Positions 7,718 to 16,386 of a stretch of DNA of 54,060 nucleotides are shown piece by piece (position 1 is the first letter of the stretch; each line of letters starts with the position of its first letter). The notes under the pieces were generated by a model. It saw nothing but the letters and a program-made list of their open reading frames with translations. It ran no database searches and was not told the origin of the DNA. Position numbers and translations under genes: made by a program. The stretch is from JAGDXO01 sp964541025. GTDB lineage: Archaea > Thermoplasmatota > Thermoplasmata > Thermoplasmatales > GCA-001856825. The stretch spans positions 1 to 54,060 of the forward strand of contig CAZIOW010000005.1 in NCBI GenBank assembly GCA_964541025.1. The letters are read 5' to 3'.

Positions 7718-8293
7718 TCATATTGTTTTCTGTATTGTGAGTTCTACTGATTTAATCATTTTTTCAATTTCCAGAATGGGATATTCCCCTGCGACAGAGA
7801 TGTCATCTGTGGCTGGCAAATGTATGAATCCAACTTTGGCCTTTGAATAATATAAAGAAGAATAGAATATTTTATTACAGAGGAATGTGCCAGCAGTAAA
7901 TGACAATTTTGAAGGTATTTTGGCCGATCTTAGGCTATGCAGAACTTCCAAGAATGGTATGCTGGAAAAAATTCCATCGGGTCCATTCTCAACTATTTTT
8001 CCATCAGCTGGTGCAAAATCATTCTCATCTTTCTCAGAGCTTTGCCAGTTAACAGCAATTACTTCAACCGATATGTAGCTTCTTCCAGCTGCCAAGCCTG
8101 TGTTAATTATTAAAGAATATTCATTTCTTCCAATCTCTTCAATATAATTACGAATTGCTTCGTGGGTAACTTCAATCTCAATCCCCCTAACCTCTTCACC
8201 TTTGAAATATGATCCATCCAACAATTTTGCAATCTCTCCGGAAGGGTTCTTCTTAAAAGTTGAAAAAGGTTTGAATCCTGTCAAAAGAATCAT
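7718..8293 (-). CDS. pcp: Pyrrolidone-carboxylate peptidase (pyroglutamyl peptidase I, C15)
   Basis: This cytosolic cysteine peptidase removes N-terminal pyroglutamate from peptides. The 191-residue protein has the complete triad in normal spacing: Glu77 (SVEVIAVN), Cys139 (AGTFLCNKIFY) and His158 (GFIHLPAT). The N-terminal ILLTGFKPF and the NPSGEIA motif are family hallmarks. The start ATG overlaps the pncB stop as ATGA; a GTG nine bases upstream is possible but less likely. It is the last gene of the cysS-pncA-pncB-pcp operon. Confidence 0.93.
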   Translation of the reverse strand: MILLTGFKPFSTFKKNPSGEIAKLLDGSYFKGEEVRGIEIEVTHEAIRNYIEEIGRNEYSLIINTGLAAGRSYISVEVIAVNWQSSEKDENDFAPADGKIVENGPDGIFSSIPFLEVLHSLRSAKIPSKLSFTAGTFLCNKIFYSSLYYSKAKVGFIHLPATDDISVAGEYPILEIEKMIKSVELTIQKTI

Positions 8294-9447
8294 TCTATCC
8301 ACCCTAGCTGGTCCAAGACATACTTCCTCTCCTTTTCAAGATCTTCCTGATAAATTATTTTGCCTTTTTCAATAATTTTTCTGTACATATTTTCCATTGG
8401 CGAATTATCGTGAGGGCATATCTCTTCATTCTGTGCGCTAACAACGAATCTATGACAGTGCGGGCACCTGAAAACATTTTTTTCTCCTGAGAATTTGCCT
8501 CTCTTCGTTTTTGGAACTCCTTCAATGCTAACTATATCCATGGCAAAATCAATCGAGGGTGCACTTGATATGGATGTGCCAACTCCAAAAGCAGTGGCTC
8601 CTGCCTCTTTCAATGAGGGAATATCAGATTCCTTTATTCCCCCGGATACAACTATACCTACATTTTTGAAACCATTTCTGTCGAGTTCCCATCTAACTTC
8701 TCTTATTATATCAGCAAAGTTTCCCCTTCTGGACGATGGTGTATCGAGTCGGACGGCATTTAAATTATTTATTATTTTAGCGGCCCTTACGGAAGAAACT
8801 TTTTCATCACAATATGTATCTATCAAAGCTATTCTTCCCACAGAAGGATCAATTATTCTATCGTAAAGTGCCCATCCCTCTTCCTCACCCAGAATTAGAA
8901 GCAAAGAATGTGGCATAGTCCCCTCAGGTTTCTTGCCTATTCTTTCTGCTCCTATAACACTGGATACCTTATCACATCCTCCGAGGTATGAATTCCTGTC
9001 AATCAAAGGTGATAATGCTGGATGCATCCTCCGGGCCCCCATAGATAGTAAAGGTAAATCACCCACTAATTTTTTGAAATATGAAGATTTAGATGCGATG
9101 CCTGAAGCCTGTGAGACTGACCCCAGTATTGGTGTCTCGTAAAGGCCAAAATCAAGATATCTGCCTATGATTTTGATTGCTGGAATTGGAATTCCATTGA
9201 TATCTCTTGGTGGGAAAATAGTTCCCTCTGGAAGGGAATAAACATCTATATCCTTCCCATTGAGTATTTCAGTAAGGTCATCAAGTCCGGCTAGCACTAT
9301 CCATGGAAGTTCCCTGTTAGATGATGTAATCTCCATTGTTACTACTGGATTGACACCAGCTTCTTTGAGAATATCCTTTACCCTCCAGAAATAGACATCA
9401 GTGGTTTTCAGATTCTCTATATCTTCCACGGAAGCAATATTTTTCAT
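8290..9447 (-). CDS. pncB: Nicotinate phosphoribosyltransferase
   Basis: The enzyme converts nicotinate and PRPP to nicotinate mononucleotide in NAD salvage. The 385-residue protein has the PRTase features VVSGGIKESDIPSLKEAGA and FGVGTSIS in the phosphate-binding half, and a central RMHPALSPLI region. The C-terminus carries a zinc-ribbon-like FRCPHCHRFVVSAQNEEICP, as in the short archaeal enzymes. Its start lies two bases after the pncA stop; pncA makes its substrate. Quinolinate phosphoribosyltransferase is the main alternative but the C-terminal domain and the pncA neighbour argue for PncB. Confidence 0.92.
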   Translation of the reverse strand: MKNIASVEDIENLKTTDVYFWRVKDILKEAGVNPVVTMEITSSNRELPWIVLAGLDDLTEILNGKDIDVYSLPEGTIFPPRDINGIPIPAIKIIGRYLDFGLYETPILGSVSQASGIASKSSYFKKLVGDLPLLSMGARRMHPALSPLIDRNSYLGGCDKVSSVIGAERIGKKPEGTMPHSLLLILGEEEGWALYDRIIDPSVGRIALIDTYCDEKVSSVRAAKIINNLNAVRLDTPSSRRGNFADIIREVRWELDRNGFKNVGIVVSGGIKESDIPSLKEAGATAFGVGTSISSAPSIDFAMDIVSIEGVPKTKRGKFSGEKNVFRCPHCHRFVVSAQNEEICPHDNSPMENMYRKIIEKGKIIYQEDLEKERKYVLDQLGWIE

Positions 9448-9449
9448 CT

Positions 9450-9971
9450 TTAGCTAATATCAGTTTTGGATATTATTTTTGCTCCGTAGATGCGCTCCAT
9501 ATAAGAAAGTGAATAATCTCTCGTGAAATCATCAACTGAATCAGTACATTCCCTCATTACAATAGGCTTGAAACCTTTGAAAAAAGCAGAAGCCACAGTA
9601 TTCTGAACGCAGATATCAGTCACCAGACCGCAGAAAAGTATATCTATAGCTCCAATCCCTCTTAGTCTATTTTCAAGATCAGTTCCATAAAATGCATCAT
9701 ATGTTCTCTTTTTGATAGTGATTCCAATCCCTTTTAATTCCTGCACTGTTTCTGCTTCATTAGAACCTTCCATAGCATGTTCTCCCCATATTCTCAATTC
9801 TGGATCGCTAGGGTTATGCGCATCTTGGACGAGTATAGTCAACTTATTCAATTTATGAGCCACATATCTTATATTTCTTGGGATATCCTTGTATCTTTCT
9901 GAACCCATTTTACCTGAGACAAATACGTTTATCATATCTATTATAACCACTGCATCAATTTTTACCACCAT
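9450..9971 (-). CDS. pncA: Nicotinamidase (isochorismatase fold)
   Basis: PncA hydrolyses nicotinamide to nicotinate, feeding the next gene pncB. The 173-residue protein shows the catalytic triad Asp12 (VIIDMINVF), Lys88 or 89 (ITIKKRTYDAFYGT) and Cys121 (GLVTDICVQNT), plus metal ligands Asp50 and His52 (DAHNP) and His65. The ATG overlaps the end of cysS by ten bases. The pncA-pncB pairing makes nicotinamidase much more likely than another isochorismatase-family hydrolase. Confidence 0.9.
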   Translation of the reverse strand: MVVKIDAVVIIDMINVFVSGKMGSERYKDIPRNIRYVAHKLNKLTILVQDAHNPSDPELRIWGEHAMEGSNEAETVQELKGIGITIKKRTYDAFYGTDLENRLRGIGAIDILFCGLVTDICVQNTVASAFFKGFKPIVMRECTDSVDDFTRDYSLSYMERIYGAKIISKTDIS

Positions 9972-11311
9972 AAGAAACTCCCTTCATTGGAATCTTCTAT
10001 TCTTATTCCCATCTCTCCTAGTCTCTTTCTTATCTCGTCAGCAGTCGCAAAATCTCCCTTCTTCCTGGCTTCATTTCTTGCTGTTAAAATAAGATCTGCT
10101 GTCCCTTCTGGCAACGGAGTGTCATGTACTATGCCAAATATACTATCAATTACATTCAACACATAGTTAATTTCACCACTATTTCTATCAGACCTGTCTC
10201 TGATGCTCAATGATTCCTTAAGGAAATCATTTATCATAACCATCGATTCCTGGGTATTCATATCATTTTCCAAAGGCTTTAAAATTCTCTCAAGAATTTC
10301 ATTAGAATTTTCAGATGTCACATAATCATATTTCTTGACACGATGTTTAAGTAATGAGATCTTCTCTGCAATTACCTGGCCGTCAAGCAAACCCTTTTCA
10401 CTGTAATTAGCAGTACTTCTGTATTGCATTGATAATAGATAAATTCTAATGGCTTCTGGCCAGAATTTTTTCATGAGGTCCTCTGGAGAAACAAAATTCT
10501 TAAGGCTTTTACTCATCTTTACATTCTCAACATTTAGATGACCTGTGTGAACCCAATAATTTACCATAGGAACTTTCCCTGAAACACCCTCCATTTGTGC
10601 TATTTCAGACTCGTGGTGAGGGAATATGAGGTCCGCACCTCCGCCATGGATGTCGTACTGCGGTCCGAAAATAGATTCCGTAATTGCAGTGTCTTCTATA
10701 TGCCATCCAGGTCTTCCAGGCCCCCAAGGACTTTCCCAGTATGGCTCCCCAGGTTTTCTCTTCTTCCACAGAGCGAAATCTAGAGGGTCCCTTTTATTTT
10801 CATTTACGGATATCCTTGCTCCAGAAATCAATGAATCTATGGATTGATGGGATAATTTACCATATTCTGAAAAATCCCTGACGCTAAAATAGACACCATC
10901 ATTTGTTTCATAGGCCAGCCCCTTTTCCTGCAACCGAGTTATCTGGTCTATAATTTCCTTAATATAATCAGTGGCAAAAGCAAAGTAATTTATTGAATCA
11001 ATCCTCAACCTTCTCATTATTTCAAAGAATGTAGAAGAATACGTATTTACAACATCATACCATTCCCTTCCTTCTTCATTTGCTCTCGTTATTATTTTAT
11101 CATCAATATCCGTTATGTTCATCAGATAGAATACCCTGTATCCTTTGAATCGAAGAAATTTTGCAAAGACATCGAAAAATATGTTTGTCTTTGCATGACC
11201 CAGATGAGGTTTATCATAAACTGTGGGCCCGCAAACGAACATTTTAATTTTTTTGTCATCCTTGTTTTCAAATTCCTTCATAGAAAGCGAAAGGGTATCG
11301 TATATTTTCAT
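9962..11311 (-). CDS. cysS: Cysteinyl-tRNA synthetase
   Basis: This class I synthetase charges tRNA-Cys. The 449-residue protein has the zinc ligand Cys27 in VCGPTVYDKP, the HIGH-type motif HLGH at 36-39, PGWHIEDTA with the second zinc cysteine region, and the KMSKS loop in NVKMSKSLKNF. The length is normal for the family. It is the first gene of a four-gene minus-strand operon. A T/A-rich stretch about 25 nt upstream (11332-11340) serves as box A, and the spacer to the divergent coaBC gene is only 54 bases. Confidence 0.96.
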   Translation of the reverse strand: MKIYDTLSLSMKEFENKDDKKIKMFVCGPTVYDKPHLGHAKTNIFFDVFAKFLRFKGYRVFYLMNITDIDDKIITRANEEGREWYDVVNTYSSTFFEIMRRLRIDSINYFAFATDYIKEIIDQITRLQEKGLAYETNDGVYFSVRDFSEYGKLSHQSIDSLISGARISVNENKRDPLDFALWKKRKPGEPYWESPWGPGRPGWHIEDTAITESIFGPQYDIHGGGADLIFPHHESEIAQMEGVSGKVPMVNYWVHTGHLNVENVKMSKSLKNFVSPEDLMKKFWPEAIRIYLLSMQYRSTANYSEKGLLDGQVIAEKISLLKHRVKKYDYVTSENSNEILERILKPLENDMNTQESMVMINDFLKESLSIRDRSDRNSGEINYVLNVIDSIFGIVHDTPLPEGTADLILTARNEARKKGDFATADEIRKRLGEMGIRIEDSNEGSFLWW

Positions 11312-11365
11312 ACAATCTGATTTAAATCATCATTAAATTTTTTACTAAAAAGAATATGACTGTAT
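11312..11365. promoter_or_regulatory. Divergent promoter region between cysS and coaBC
   Basis: This 54-base spacer holds two A/T-rich candidates, TTTAAAT near 11321 and ATTAAATTTTTT near 11332-11344, that could serve box A elements in both directions. No SD is seen before either start, so both transcripts are probably leaderless. Confidence 0.45.
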
Positions 11366-12535
11366 GTGTCAGAAAGTGATAAAGAATTCAAGATGAAATC
11401 TGACTACTTAAAGGGAAAAACAGTTATCCTCGGGATAACTGGATCAATTGCTGCGGTTGAAAGCGTTAAACTCACACATGAACTCAGAAGACATGGTGCC
11501 GATGTGCACATTGTTGTTACACAGTCCGCAGTTAAAATCATAGGAATATATGCACTGGAATACGCATCTGGAAATACTGTTGTTTCTGAATTGACTGGAA
11601 AGATAGAACATGTTACATTAATAAGCAAATCAGACATACTGGTTATAGCACCTGCAACAGCAAATTCAATCTCAAAAATGGCCTGTGGGATAGATGATAC
11701 GCCAGTCACATCATTATTTACCAATGCCCTGGGTAAGATTCCTATTGTAATCGTTCCCGCCATGCACGAAGGGATGTATTCCAACAATATTATAAGGGAA
11801 AATATTGAAAAATTAAAGAAACAGGGAGTAATTTTCGTTGATCCAAAGGAGGAAGAAGGTAAAGCCAAAATACAGGATTTTGAAGTTATAGTGGCAATTA
11901 TTATAAGGACTCTGAACAAGGAATTAGAAGGAAAGAAAATATGTATTATAGGTGGTTCAAGCATAGAATACATTGATGATGTTAGAGTTATTACTAATAC
12001 CTCTACGGGAGAAACATCTATTTCATTAGCTAAGGAGGCCTATTATATGGGAGCTAACCTTGACCTGTATTTTGGAATCACAAGATACCAAAAACCCTCC
12101 TTCCTTCCTTTCAGATCTTTCACAACTGTTGAGAGTCTTTTGGCCCATGAGGATGATATTGTGAAGAATGATATAGTAATAGTCCCTGCAGCACTTTCAG
12201 ATTTCACCCCAAAGAAGGCAATTGGAAAAATATCTTCGGACAGTGGGTTCACCTTGAAGCTGGAACCTACTCAAAAAGTACTTAAGACTTTAAGAGCTAA
12301 ATTTAATGGAAAACTTATAGGCTTCAAGGCTGAAATAAATATTTCGAGGGAAGAATTGATTAGAAGAGCAAGGAAGAGACTTAAAGAATACAATTTGGAC
12401 GCTGTTGTTGCAAATGATTTGAAGGAAGTAGAAACTGGGAAAACTAGGATCTATGTTGTTACTTCAAGGGATTACAAGGAAATAAGAGGTGATAAAGATG
12501 AAGTTGCCAGAAAGATCCTCAGAGAAATTTGCTGA
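11366..12535 (+). CDS. coaBC: Bifunctional phosphopantothenoylcysteine decarboxylase/phosphopantothenate-cysteine ligase
   Basis: CoaBC carries out two consecutive steps of coenzyme A synthesis. The N-terminal flavin domain (about residues 15-185) begins TVILGITGSIAAVESVKL and has the APATANSISKMACG motif. The C-terminal ligase domain (190-389) has NTSTGETSISLAKEA and VVANDLKEV, the NDLK motif. The start used is a GTG; an ATG 27 bases later (11393) is the alternative, but the box A distance fits the GTG better. The ACG-type clamp with the decarboxylase cysteine of bacterial CoaC is not evident; EEEGKAKIQDF stands in that place. The next gene, pantoate kinase, acts in the same pathway. Confidence 0.9.
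   Translation: MSESDKEFKMKSDYLKGKTVILGITGSIAAVESVKLTHELRRHGADVHIVVTQSAVKIIGIYALEYASGNTVVSELTGKIEHVTLISKSDILVIAPATANSISKMACGIDDTPVTSLFTNALGKIPIVIVPAMHEGMYSNNIIRENIEKLKKQGVIFVDPKEEEGKAKIQDFEVIVAIIIRTLNKELEGKKICIIGGSSIEYIDDVRVITNTSTGETSISLAKEAYYMGANLDLYFGITRYQKPSFLPFRSFTTVESLLAHEDDIVKNDIVIVPAALSDFTPKKAIGKISSDSGFTLKLEPTQKVLKTLRAKFNGKLIGFKAEINISREELIRRARKRLKEYNLDAVVANDLKEVETGKTRIYVVTSRDYKEIRGDKDEVARKILREIC
12486..12493 (+). promoter_or_regulatory. Shine-Dalgarno site for pantoate kinase
   Basis: GAGGTGAT sits four bases before the ATG at 12498, inside the end of coaBC. It rules out the GTG at 12489, which lies within the SD itself. Confidence 0.65.
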
Positions 12536-13355
12536 AGCATTTTCACCTGGAAGTGCCACTCTTTTCTTTATTCCTAATAAATTCAAAGACTTGAGACGAA
12601 AAGGGTCAAAGGGTGTGGCTCTTTGTCTGGAAACGGGAATGAAAACAAAGATTACGCGGGGGGAGAATATTGAGGTGAGGTTCAATGGAATTCCAATTGA
12701 TAATTCAATACAGGAGGAAATAGCAAATGCATTAGGTTTCAAAGGCAAAATACTTTCTACTTCAGAATTACCCCCATCAAGCGGATTCGGATTAAGCGCA
12801 GCAGCTGCACTTACCACAGCTGCAGCAATTTTAGGAAGAAATACCAGGATAGGAAAAATTTACAATATGGCTCATGAAATAGAAATAAGGAGGGGAACGG
12901 GTCTTGGCGATGTACAATCACAAGTGAACGGTGGATTTCATGTAAGGTTAAGAGGTGGTAGTTTTCCATATTCTATAACTGAGAAAATACTTGAAACGGA
13001 AACGGAAATTATTCTGCTTCCTTACAAGAAAAAAATTCCAACTGGAGAAATAATCAACTCAGAGAGCATGGTTGAAAACATCAGAAAGAATGGTATGAAG
13101 GCATTTGCTAGTTTTCTCAAAAGACCAACGATGGAAAATGCATTCATTCTAGGACGAAGATTTGCACTGGACTCAGGTTTAGTACTTCCCCATGCCATGT
13201 CGATACTAGAGGATCTGGAAGGGAAGGTGGCAAGTGTGTCACTTATAGGAGAAAGCATCATAGCGCCTTATGACCATCAAACATACGAAATTCTTAGAAA
13301 ATACGGGAACCCAATTGTTACAAAAATATCAAGAAATGGAATCATCATAGTTTAG
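12498..13355 (+). CDS. Pantoate kinase (GHMP family), archaeal CoA synthesis
   Basis: Pantoate kinase phosphorylates pantoate to 4-phosphopantoate in the archaeal CoA route that replaces pantothenate kinase. The 285-residue protein has the GHMP ATP-binding motif PPSSGFGLSAAAALT near residue 90, the pattern GTGLGDVQSQVNGGF typical of this family, and an N-terminal AFSPGSATLFF. It overlaps coaBC by 38 bases and is clearly co-transcribed with it. The 3' end overlaps the convergent ABC ATPase gene by 11 bases. Other GHMP kinases (mevalonate, homoserine) are less likely because of the CoA neighbour and the DVQSQVNGG motif. Confidence 0.88.
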   Translation: MKLPERSSEKFAEAFSPGSATLFFIPNKFKDLRRKGSKGVALCLETGMKTKITRGENIEVRFNGIPIDNSIQEEIANALGFKGKILSTSELPPSSGFGLSAAAALTTAAAILGRNTRIGKIYNMAHEIEIRRGTGLGDVQSQVNGGFHVRLRGGSFPYSITEKILETETEIILLPYKKKIPTGEIINSESMVENIRKNGMKAFASFLKRPTMENAFILGRRFALDSGLVLPHAMSILEDLEGKVASVSLIGESIIAPYDHQTYEILRKYGNPIVTKISRNGIIIV

Positions 13356-14082
13356 TGAAATAATATAAATCATTGTTTCTGTGAACTTTCACCTCAAATA
13401 CAGCCTCTAGTGACCTCATAAAATCAGGATGATTCTCTTTACCTAAAAATATTGACTTCCCTTTCTTTAGCAATAGTATATTTCCATTTAAATTCTTGAT
13501 AATATTAACGTCATGAGATACAATAATTATCCCCTTTCCTCTGGAAGAAAGAGAAGATATTATTGAGGAAATTTCAAGAACTGCCTTTACGTCCAGATGC
13601 GACATGGGTTCATCCATTGCTATAAACTCGGAATTCTGAACGAGTGCCCTTGCAACAAGGCTCTTCTGAAGTTCCCCACCAGAAATTTTATTGATGTATT
13701 TATCTCTCAAATCGTAAATATTAGTAATTTTTAAGGCTTCGTCCACATCATTTTCCTCTTCCCACCAGTCCCTTTTTCTTCTGTAAAGCCCCATCGATAC
13801 GAATTCCCTTACCGTGAAAGAAAATGGAGTAGTAAATATCTGAGGCACATATGATATGTGCCTGGCAATTTCAATTCTAGAGAAAGAATTTATGTTACTT
13901 CCGTCAATATATATTTCCCCTTCAAAATGTACGAGGCCCATCATCGCCTTCAATAAAGTGGTTTTCCCTGACCCATTTGGGCCCATTATAATTAGGTTCT
14001 GCCCTGTTTTTATCTCAAGATTTATATTTTCAAGAACCTGGTTTCTTCCATACTTTACTGATACGTCCTTTAGCTCTATCAT
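13345..14082 (-). CDS. ABC transporter ATP-binding protein (Fe3+-chelate/cobalamin type)
   Basis: This is the ATPase that powers the importer formed with the next two genes upstream. The 245-residue protein has Walker A GPNGSGKT at 34-41, the Q-loop in YVPQIFTTPFSFTVREFV, signature SGGELQKSLVARAL, Walker B FIAMDEPMSHLD and the switch histidine in IIIVSHDVN. Closest families are FecE, BtuD and FhuC. Its ATG overlaps the permease stop as ATGA. The gene is last in a three-gene operon, and its 3' end overlaps pantoate kinase convergently. Confidence 0.93.
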   Translation of the reverse strand: MIELKDVSVKYGRNQVLENINLEIKTGQNLIIMGPNGSGKTTLLKAMMGLVHFEGEIYIDGSNINSFSRIEIARHISYVPQIFTTPFSFTVREFVSMGLYRRKRDWWEEENDVDEALKITNIYDLRDKYINKISGGELQKSLVARALVQNSEFIAMDEPMSHLDVKAVLEISSIISSLSSRGKGIIIVSHDVNIIKNLNGNILLLKKGKSIFLGKENHPDFMRSLEAVFEVKVHRNNDLYYFTKL

Positions 14083-15065
14083 ACTTTTTTCCTCCTGTAA
14101 AGAAGATAAATGAGTACAGGGGATCCGATGAATGAGGTAATTATGCCAACAGGAATCTCTCCCTGAGGAGAACTCCTTGCAATTGTATCGCTTATGAGGA
14201 GTAAATTAGCCCCTATGAGCGGAGCAGTAAATATAAGATATCTATGAGACTCTCCAAATATTTTTCTCCCTATATGTGGGGAAACAAGTCCTATAAAACC
14301 AATAATTCCAGTAAGAGATACAGCGAAACTGGTTATCAGACTTGAAAGAATTATTACTATTGTTTTAACCTTCCCAGTATTAACCCCCAGGGATTTTGCC
14401 TCTTCATCACCTAGAAGTATTATATCGAGCTCCCTCGTGAAATATAACAAAACTGGGAAAATTATAAGAGCTGCTATGAAAAGCCAGAAATCCTCACTCC
14501 AATTTGCCCCGTAGAGTCCTCCCAGAAGCCAGAAAAGAACTCCTCTGAGGTTGTAGACTTTAAGATAGATAAGATAAGAGGCAACAGCCGAAAACAGGAA
14601 GCTTACCGATATACCCGAAAGAATCAATATCTCTGCCTTAACCTCACCATCCGTTCTAGAAATTGAAAATGTAATTGCCACAGCCAGCATCGCGAATGAA
14701 AATGCAAGAGGAGTTACTAGAAAAGGAGAAACGAGAAATCCTATAGCTGCGCCTAGTGCAGCCCCACTAGAAACACCGGTGAGATATGGGTCTCCCAAGG
14801 GATTTCTGAAGATTGTCTGTGCAATTAATCCTGAAAGTCCCAGTATTGATCCAACAAGGAGCGCAAGTATAACCCTTGGCATTCTGATATAGAATATAAT
14901 GACAAAGTATGTCCATGAATAGTTGTTGCCTGTTACTTTATCATAAAATACATTAACTATTGACTGGAGAGATATATGCACCGGACCAATTGCAACGGAT
15001 ATAAGAAAATCTAAAATGGTCAAAAAAATAAGTGAAGAAGAAATGAAAAATATTTTTCCTTTCAT
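14079..15065 (-). CDS. ABC transporter permease (FecCD/BtuC type)
   Basis: The 328-residue protein spans the membrane about ten times, as BtuC/FecCD permeases do. Recognisable stretches are RMPRVILALLVGSILGLSG, IFRNPLGDPYLTGVSSGAALG and GFIGLVSPHIGRKIFG, the last being the coupling region that meets the ATPase. It overlaps the genes on both sides by four bases (ATGA). Only one permease gene is present, so the channel is probably a homodimer. The substrate (iron chelate, haem, cobalamin or another metal complex) cannot be told from sequence. Confidence 0.93.
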   Translation of the reverse strand: MKGKIFFISSSLIFLTILDFLISVAIGPVHISLQSIVNVFYDKVTGNNYSWTYFVIIFYIRMPRVILALLVGSILGLSGLIAQTIFRNPLGDPYLTGVSSGAALGAAIGFLVSPFLVTPLAFSFAMLAVAITFSISRTDGEVKAEILILSGISVSFLFSAVASYLIYLKVYNLRGVLFWLLGGLYGANWSEDFWLFIAALIIFPVLLYFTRELDIILLGDEEAKSLGVNTGKVKTIVIILSSLITSFAVSLTGIIGFIGLVSPHIGRKIFGESHRYLIFTAPLIGANLLLISDTIARSSPQGEIPVGIITSFIGSPVLIYLLYRRKKV

Positions 15066-16027
15066 GAAAATGCCTGAGGATAAAGGAATTCTGCCACTAA
15101 TTGGACAGCATATATAGTAAGAGGACCGGGTTCATTCATTTCATTGGATTCGGTGTAATTTAGGAAAAGAACCCTGGAATCCTTTACAGCCGTAATATTC
15201 TGCCATATCGGATTACTCTGGAAATATGATATGTTTGAGATTCCAGTGCCATTGTCAACTATTATTGCCTCAGGGTTATCAGAAACTATTGTCTCATTTC
15301 CAATAATTGGATATGGGGATGAAAGGTTTGAAGCAATATTGTAACCATTGGCATTATTTATGATATCATTTATGAAGCTTCCAGGGCCTACTGTGTATAT
15401 GGGGTCTGGCCATAGCATATAAAGTACACTAACTTTCTGGTAATTTTCAACCTTCTGATGTATGTTTGAAATATAGTTCTTCATATAATTGATTTCCTTC
15501 AGCGCTCCATTCTGATGGCCTGTTACATTTCCTAGTATGTACATATCCCTATATATATTGGAAATATTTTGGGGTTCAAGAACTAGCACAGGTATTGAAA
15601 GATTCTGCAATTGATCTATAATTGCCATCGATTGAATAGTAGTTGCAATAACAAGATTTGGTTTAAAACTTACTACTTGCTCTACAGAGGCTGTTCCATT
15701 ATCCATCTCCACCTTGGGCAACCTAGTGGCGTTGCTGGGCCACCAATCGTAACTGGTATCTGCAACCACCAGATTTCCAGCACCTATTGCGAACATCATC
15801 TGAGTATTGGATGGATCCATAGATACGACCCTTGTTACCGGAAGCTTTATTGTTACATTTCTTCCAAGATCATCCGTAACAGTTATCACATTTGAGCTTT
15901 TATTTAAATTGTTCAAACCGTTGAAATAAATGAATCCAGCAGACGCAAGGACTATAAGTACTATGATAACTGAGACATATTTTATGATGATGTTCTTTCT
16001 TTTTCTGTCAGTGTTATCTGAAGACAT
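15062..16027 (-). CDS. ABC transporter substrate-binding protein, membrane-anchored (FecB/BtuF type)
   Basis: This extracellular receptor delivers a metal chelate or corrinoid to the permease. The 321-residue protein has a basic N-terminus, a single hydrophobic anchor at about 14-34 and no lipobox cysteine, so it is probably held by that helix. The mature part begins with VTDDLGRNVTIKLP and VTRVVSMDPSNTQMMFAIGA, typical of the two-lobed class III binding proteins. Many Asn-x-Ser/Thr sites suit an archaeal surface glycoprotein. It is first in the operon, with box A centred 26 nt upstream and no SD. Confidence 0.9.
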   Translation of the reverse strand: MSSDNTDRKRKNIIIKYVSVIIVLIVLASAGFIYFNGLNNLNKSSNVITVTDDLGRNVTIKLPVTRVVSMDPSNTQMMFAIGAGNLVVADTSYDWWPSNATRLPKVEMDNGTASVEQVVSFKPNLVIATTIQSMAIIDQLQNLSIPVLVLEPQNISNIYRDMYILGNVTGHQNGALKEINYMKNYISNIHQKVENYQKVSVLYMLWPDPIYTVGPGSFINDIINNANGYNIASNLSSPYPIIGNETIVSDNPEAIIVDNGTGISNISYFQSNPIWQNITAVKDSRVLFLNYTESNEMNEPGPLTIYAVQLVAEFLYPQAFS

Positions 16028-16039
16028 ATTTTCAAATAA

Positions 16040-16067
16040 ACTTGAATTATTTAAATTTTACTTGAAT
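16040..16067 (-). promoter_or_regulatory. Box A flanked by a direct repeat, promoter of the ABC importer
   Basis: Two copies of ACTTGAAT (plus strand 16040-16047 and 16060-16067) lie exactly 20 bases apart and bracket the A/T-rich box A at about 16048-16059, which is centred 26 nt from the start at 16027. Placement on the same helix face suggests a regulator site, for example for a metal-dependent repressor; this is inference. Confidence 0.45.
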
Positions 16068-16110
16068 CTTAATCCTGAACGTTTTTTAATATCTTCCTAT
16101 TAACCCTCCA

Positions 16111-16377
16111 ATGCAGGTTCACATAATATTCAAGGGGATAGTCCAGGGTGTAGGTTTCAGGGAAAGAACCCGTAGAATGGCTAAGAATCTTAATATTAGA
16201 GGTTGGATAAAGAATAATGAAGATGGTTCTGTGGAAGGAATTTTTCAGGGCACACCCGAAGGGATCGAAAAATTAATAAATTTCTGCGAAACAGGGATAC
16301 CAGATGCAATGATATCAGAAAAGATTTTGGAATATACAAAAGAGGACGAATTCGATAATTTTAAAATAATAAGGTAA
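16111..16377 (+). CDS. acyP: Acylphosphatase
   Basis: Acylphosphatase hydrolyses carboxyl-phosphate anhydrides such as acetyl phosphate or 1,3-bisphosphoglycerate. The 88-residue protein has the family signature GIVQGVGFRERTRRMA with the catalytic arginine in VGFR (Arg18) and the Asn in RGWIKNNEDGSVEG, followed by the small alpha/beta sandwich. Length is typical. A box A, TTTTTTAATA near 16083-16092, lies about 24 nt upstream. The gene is divergent from the ABC importer and convergent with the peroxiredoxin; no functional link is apparent. Confidence 0.95.
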   Translation: MQVHIIFKGIVQGVGFRERTRRMAKNLNIRGWIKNNEDGSVEGIFQGTPEGIEKLINFCETGIPDAMISEKILEYTKEDEFDNFKIIR

Positions 16378-16386
16378 AAATTAATT

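Noticed and set aside
11404..11973. 189-residue open frame on the minus strand
   Set aside because: Antisense to the flavin domain of coaBC; it mirrors that gene's codon pattern and lacks start signals.
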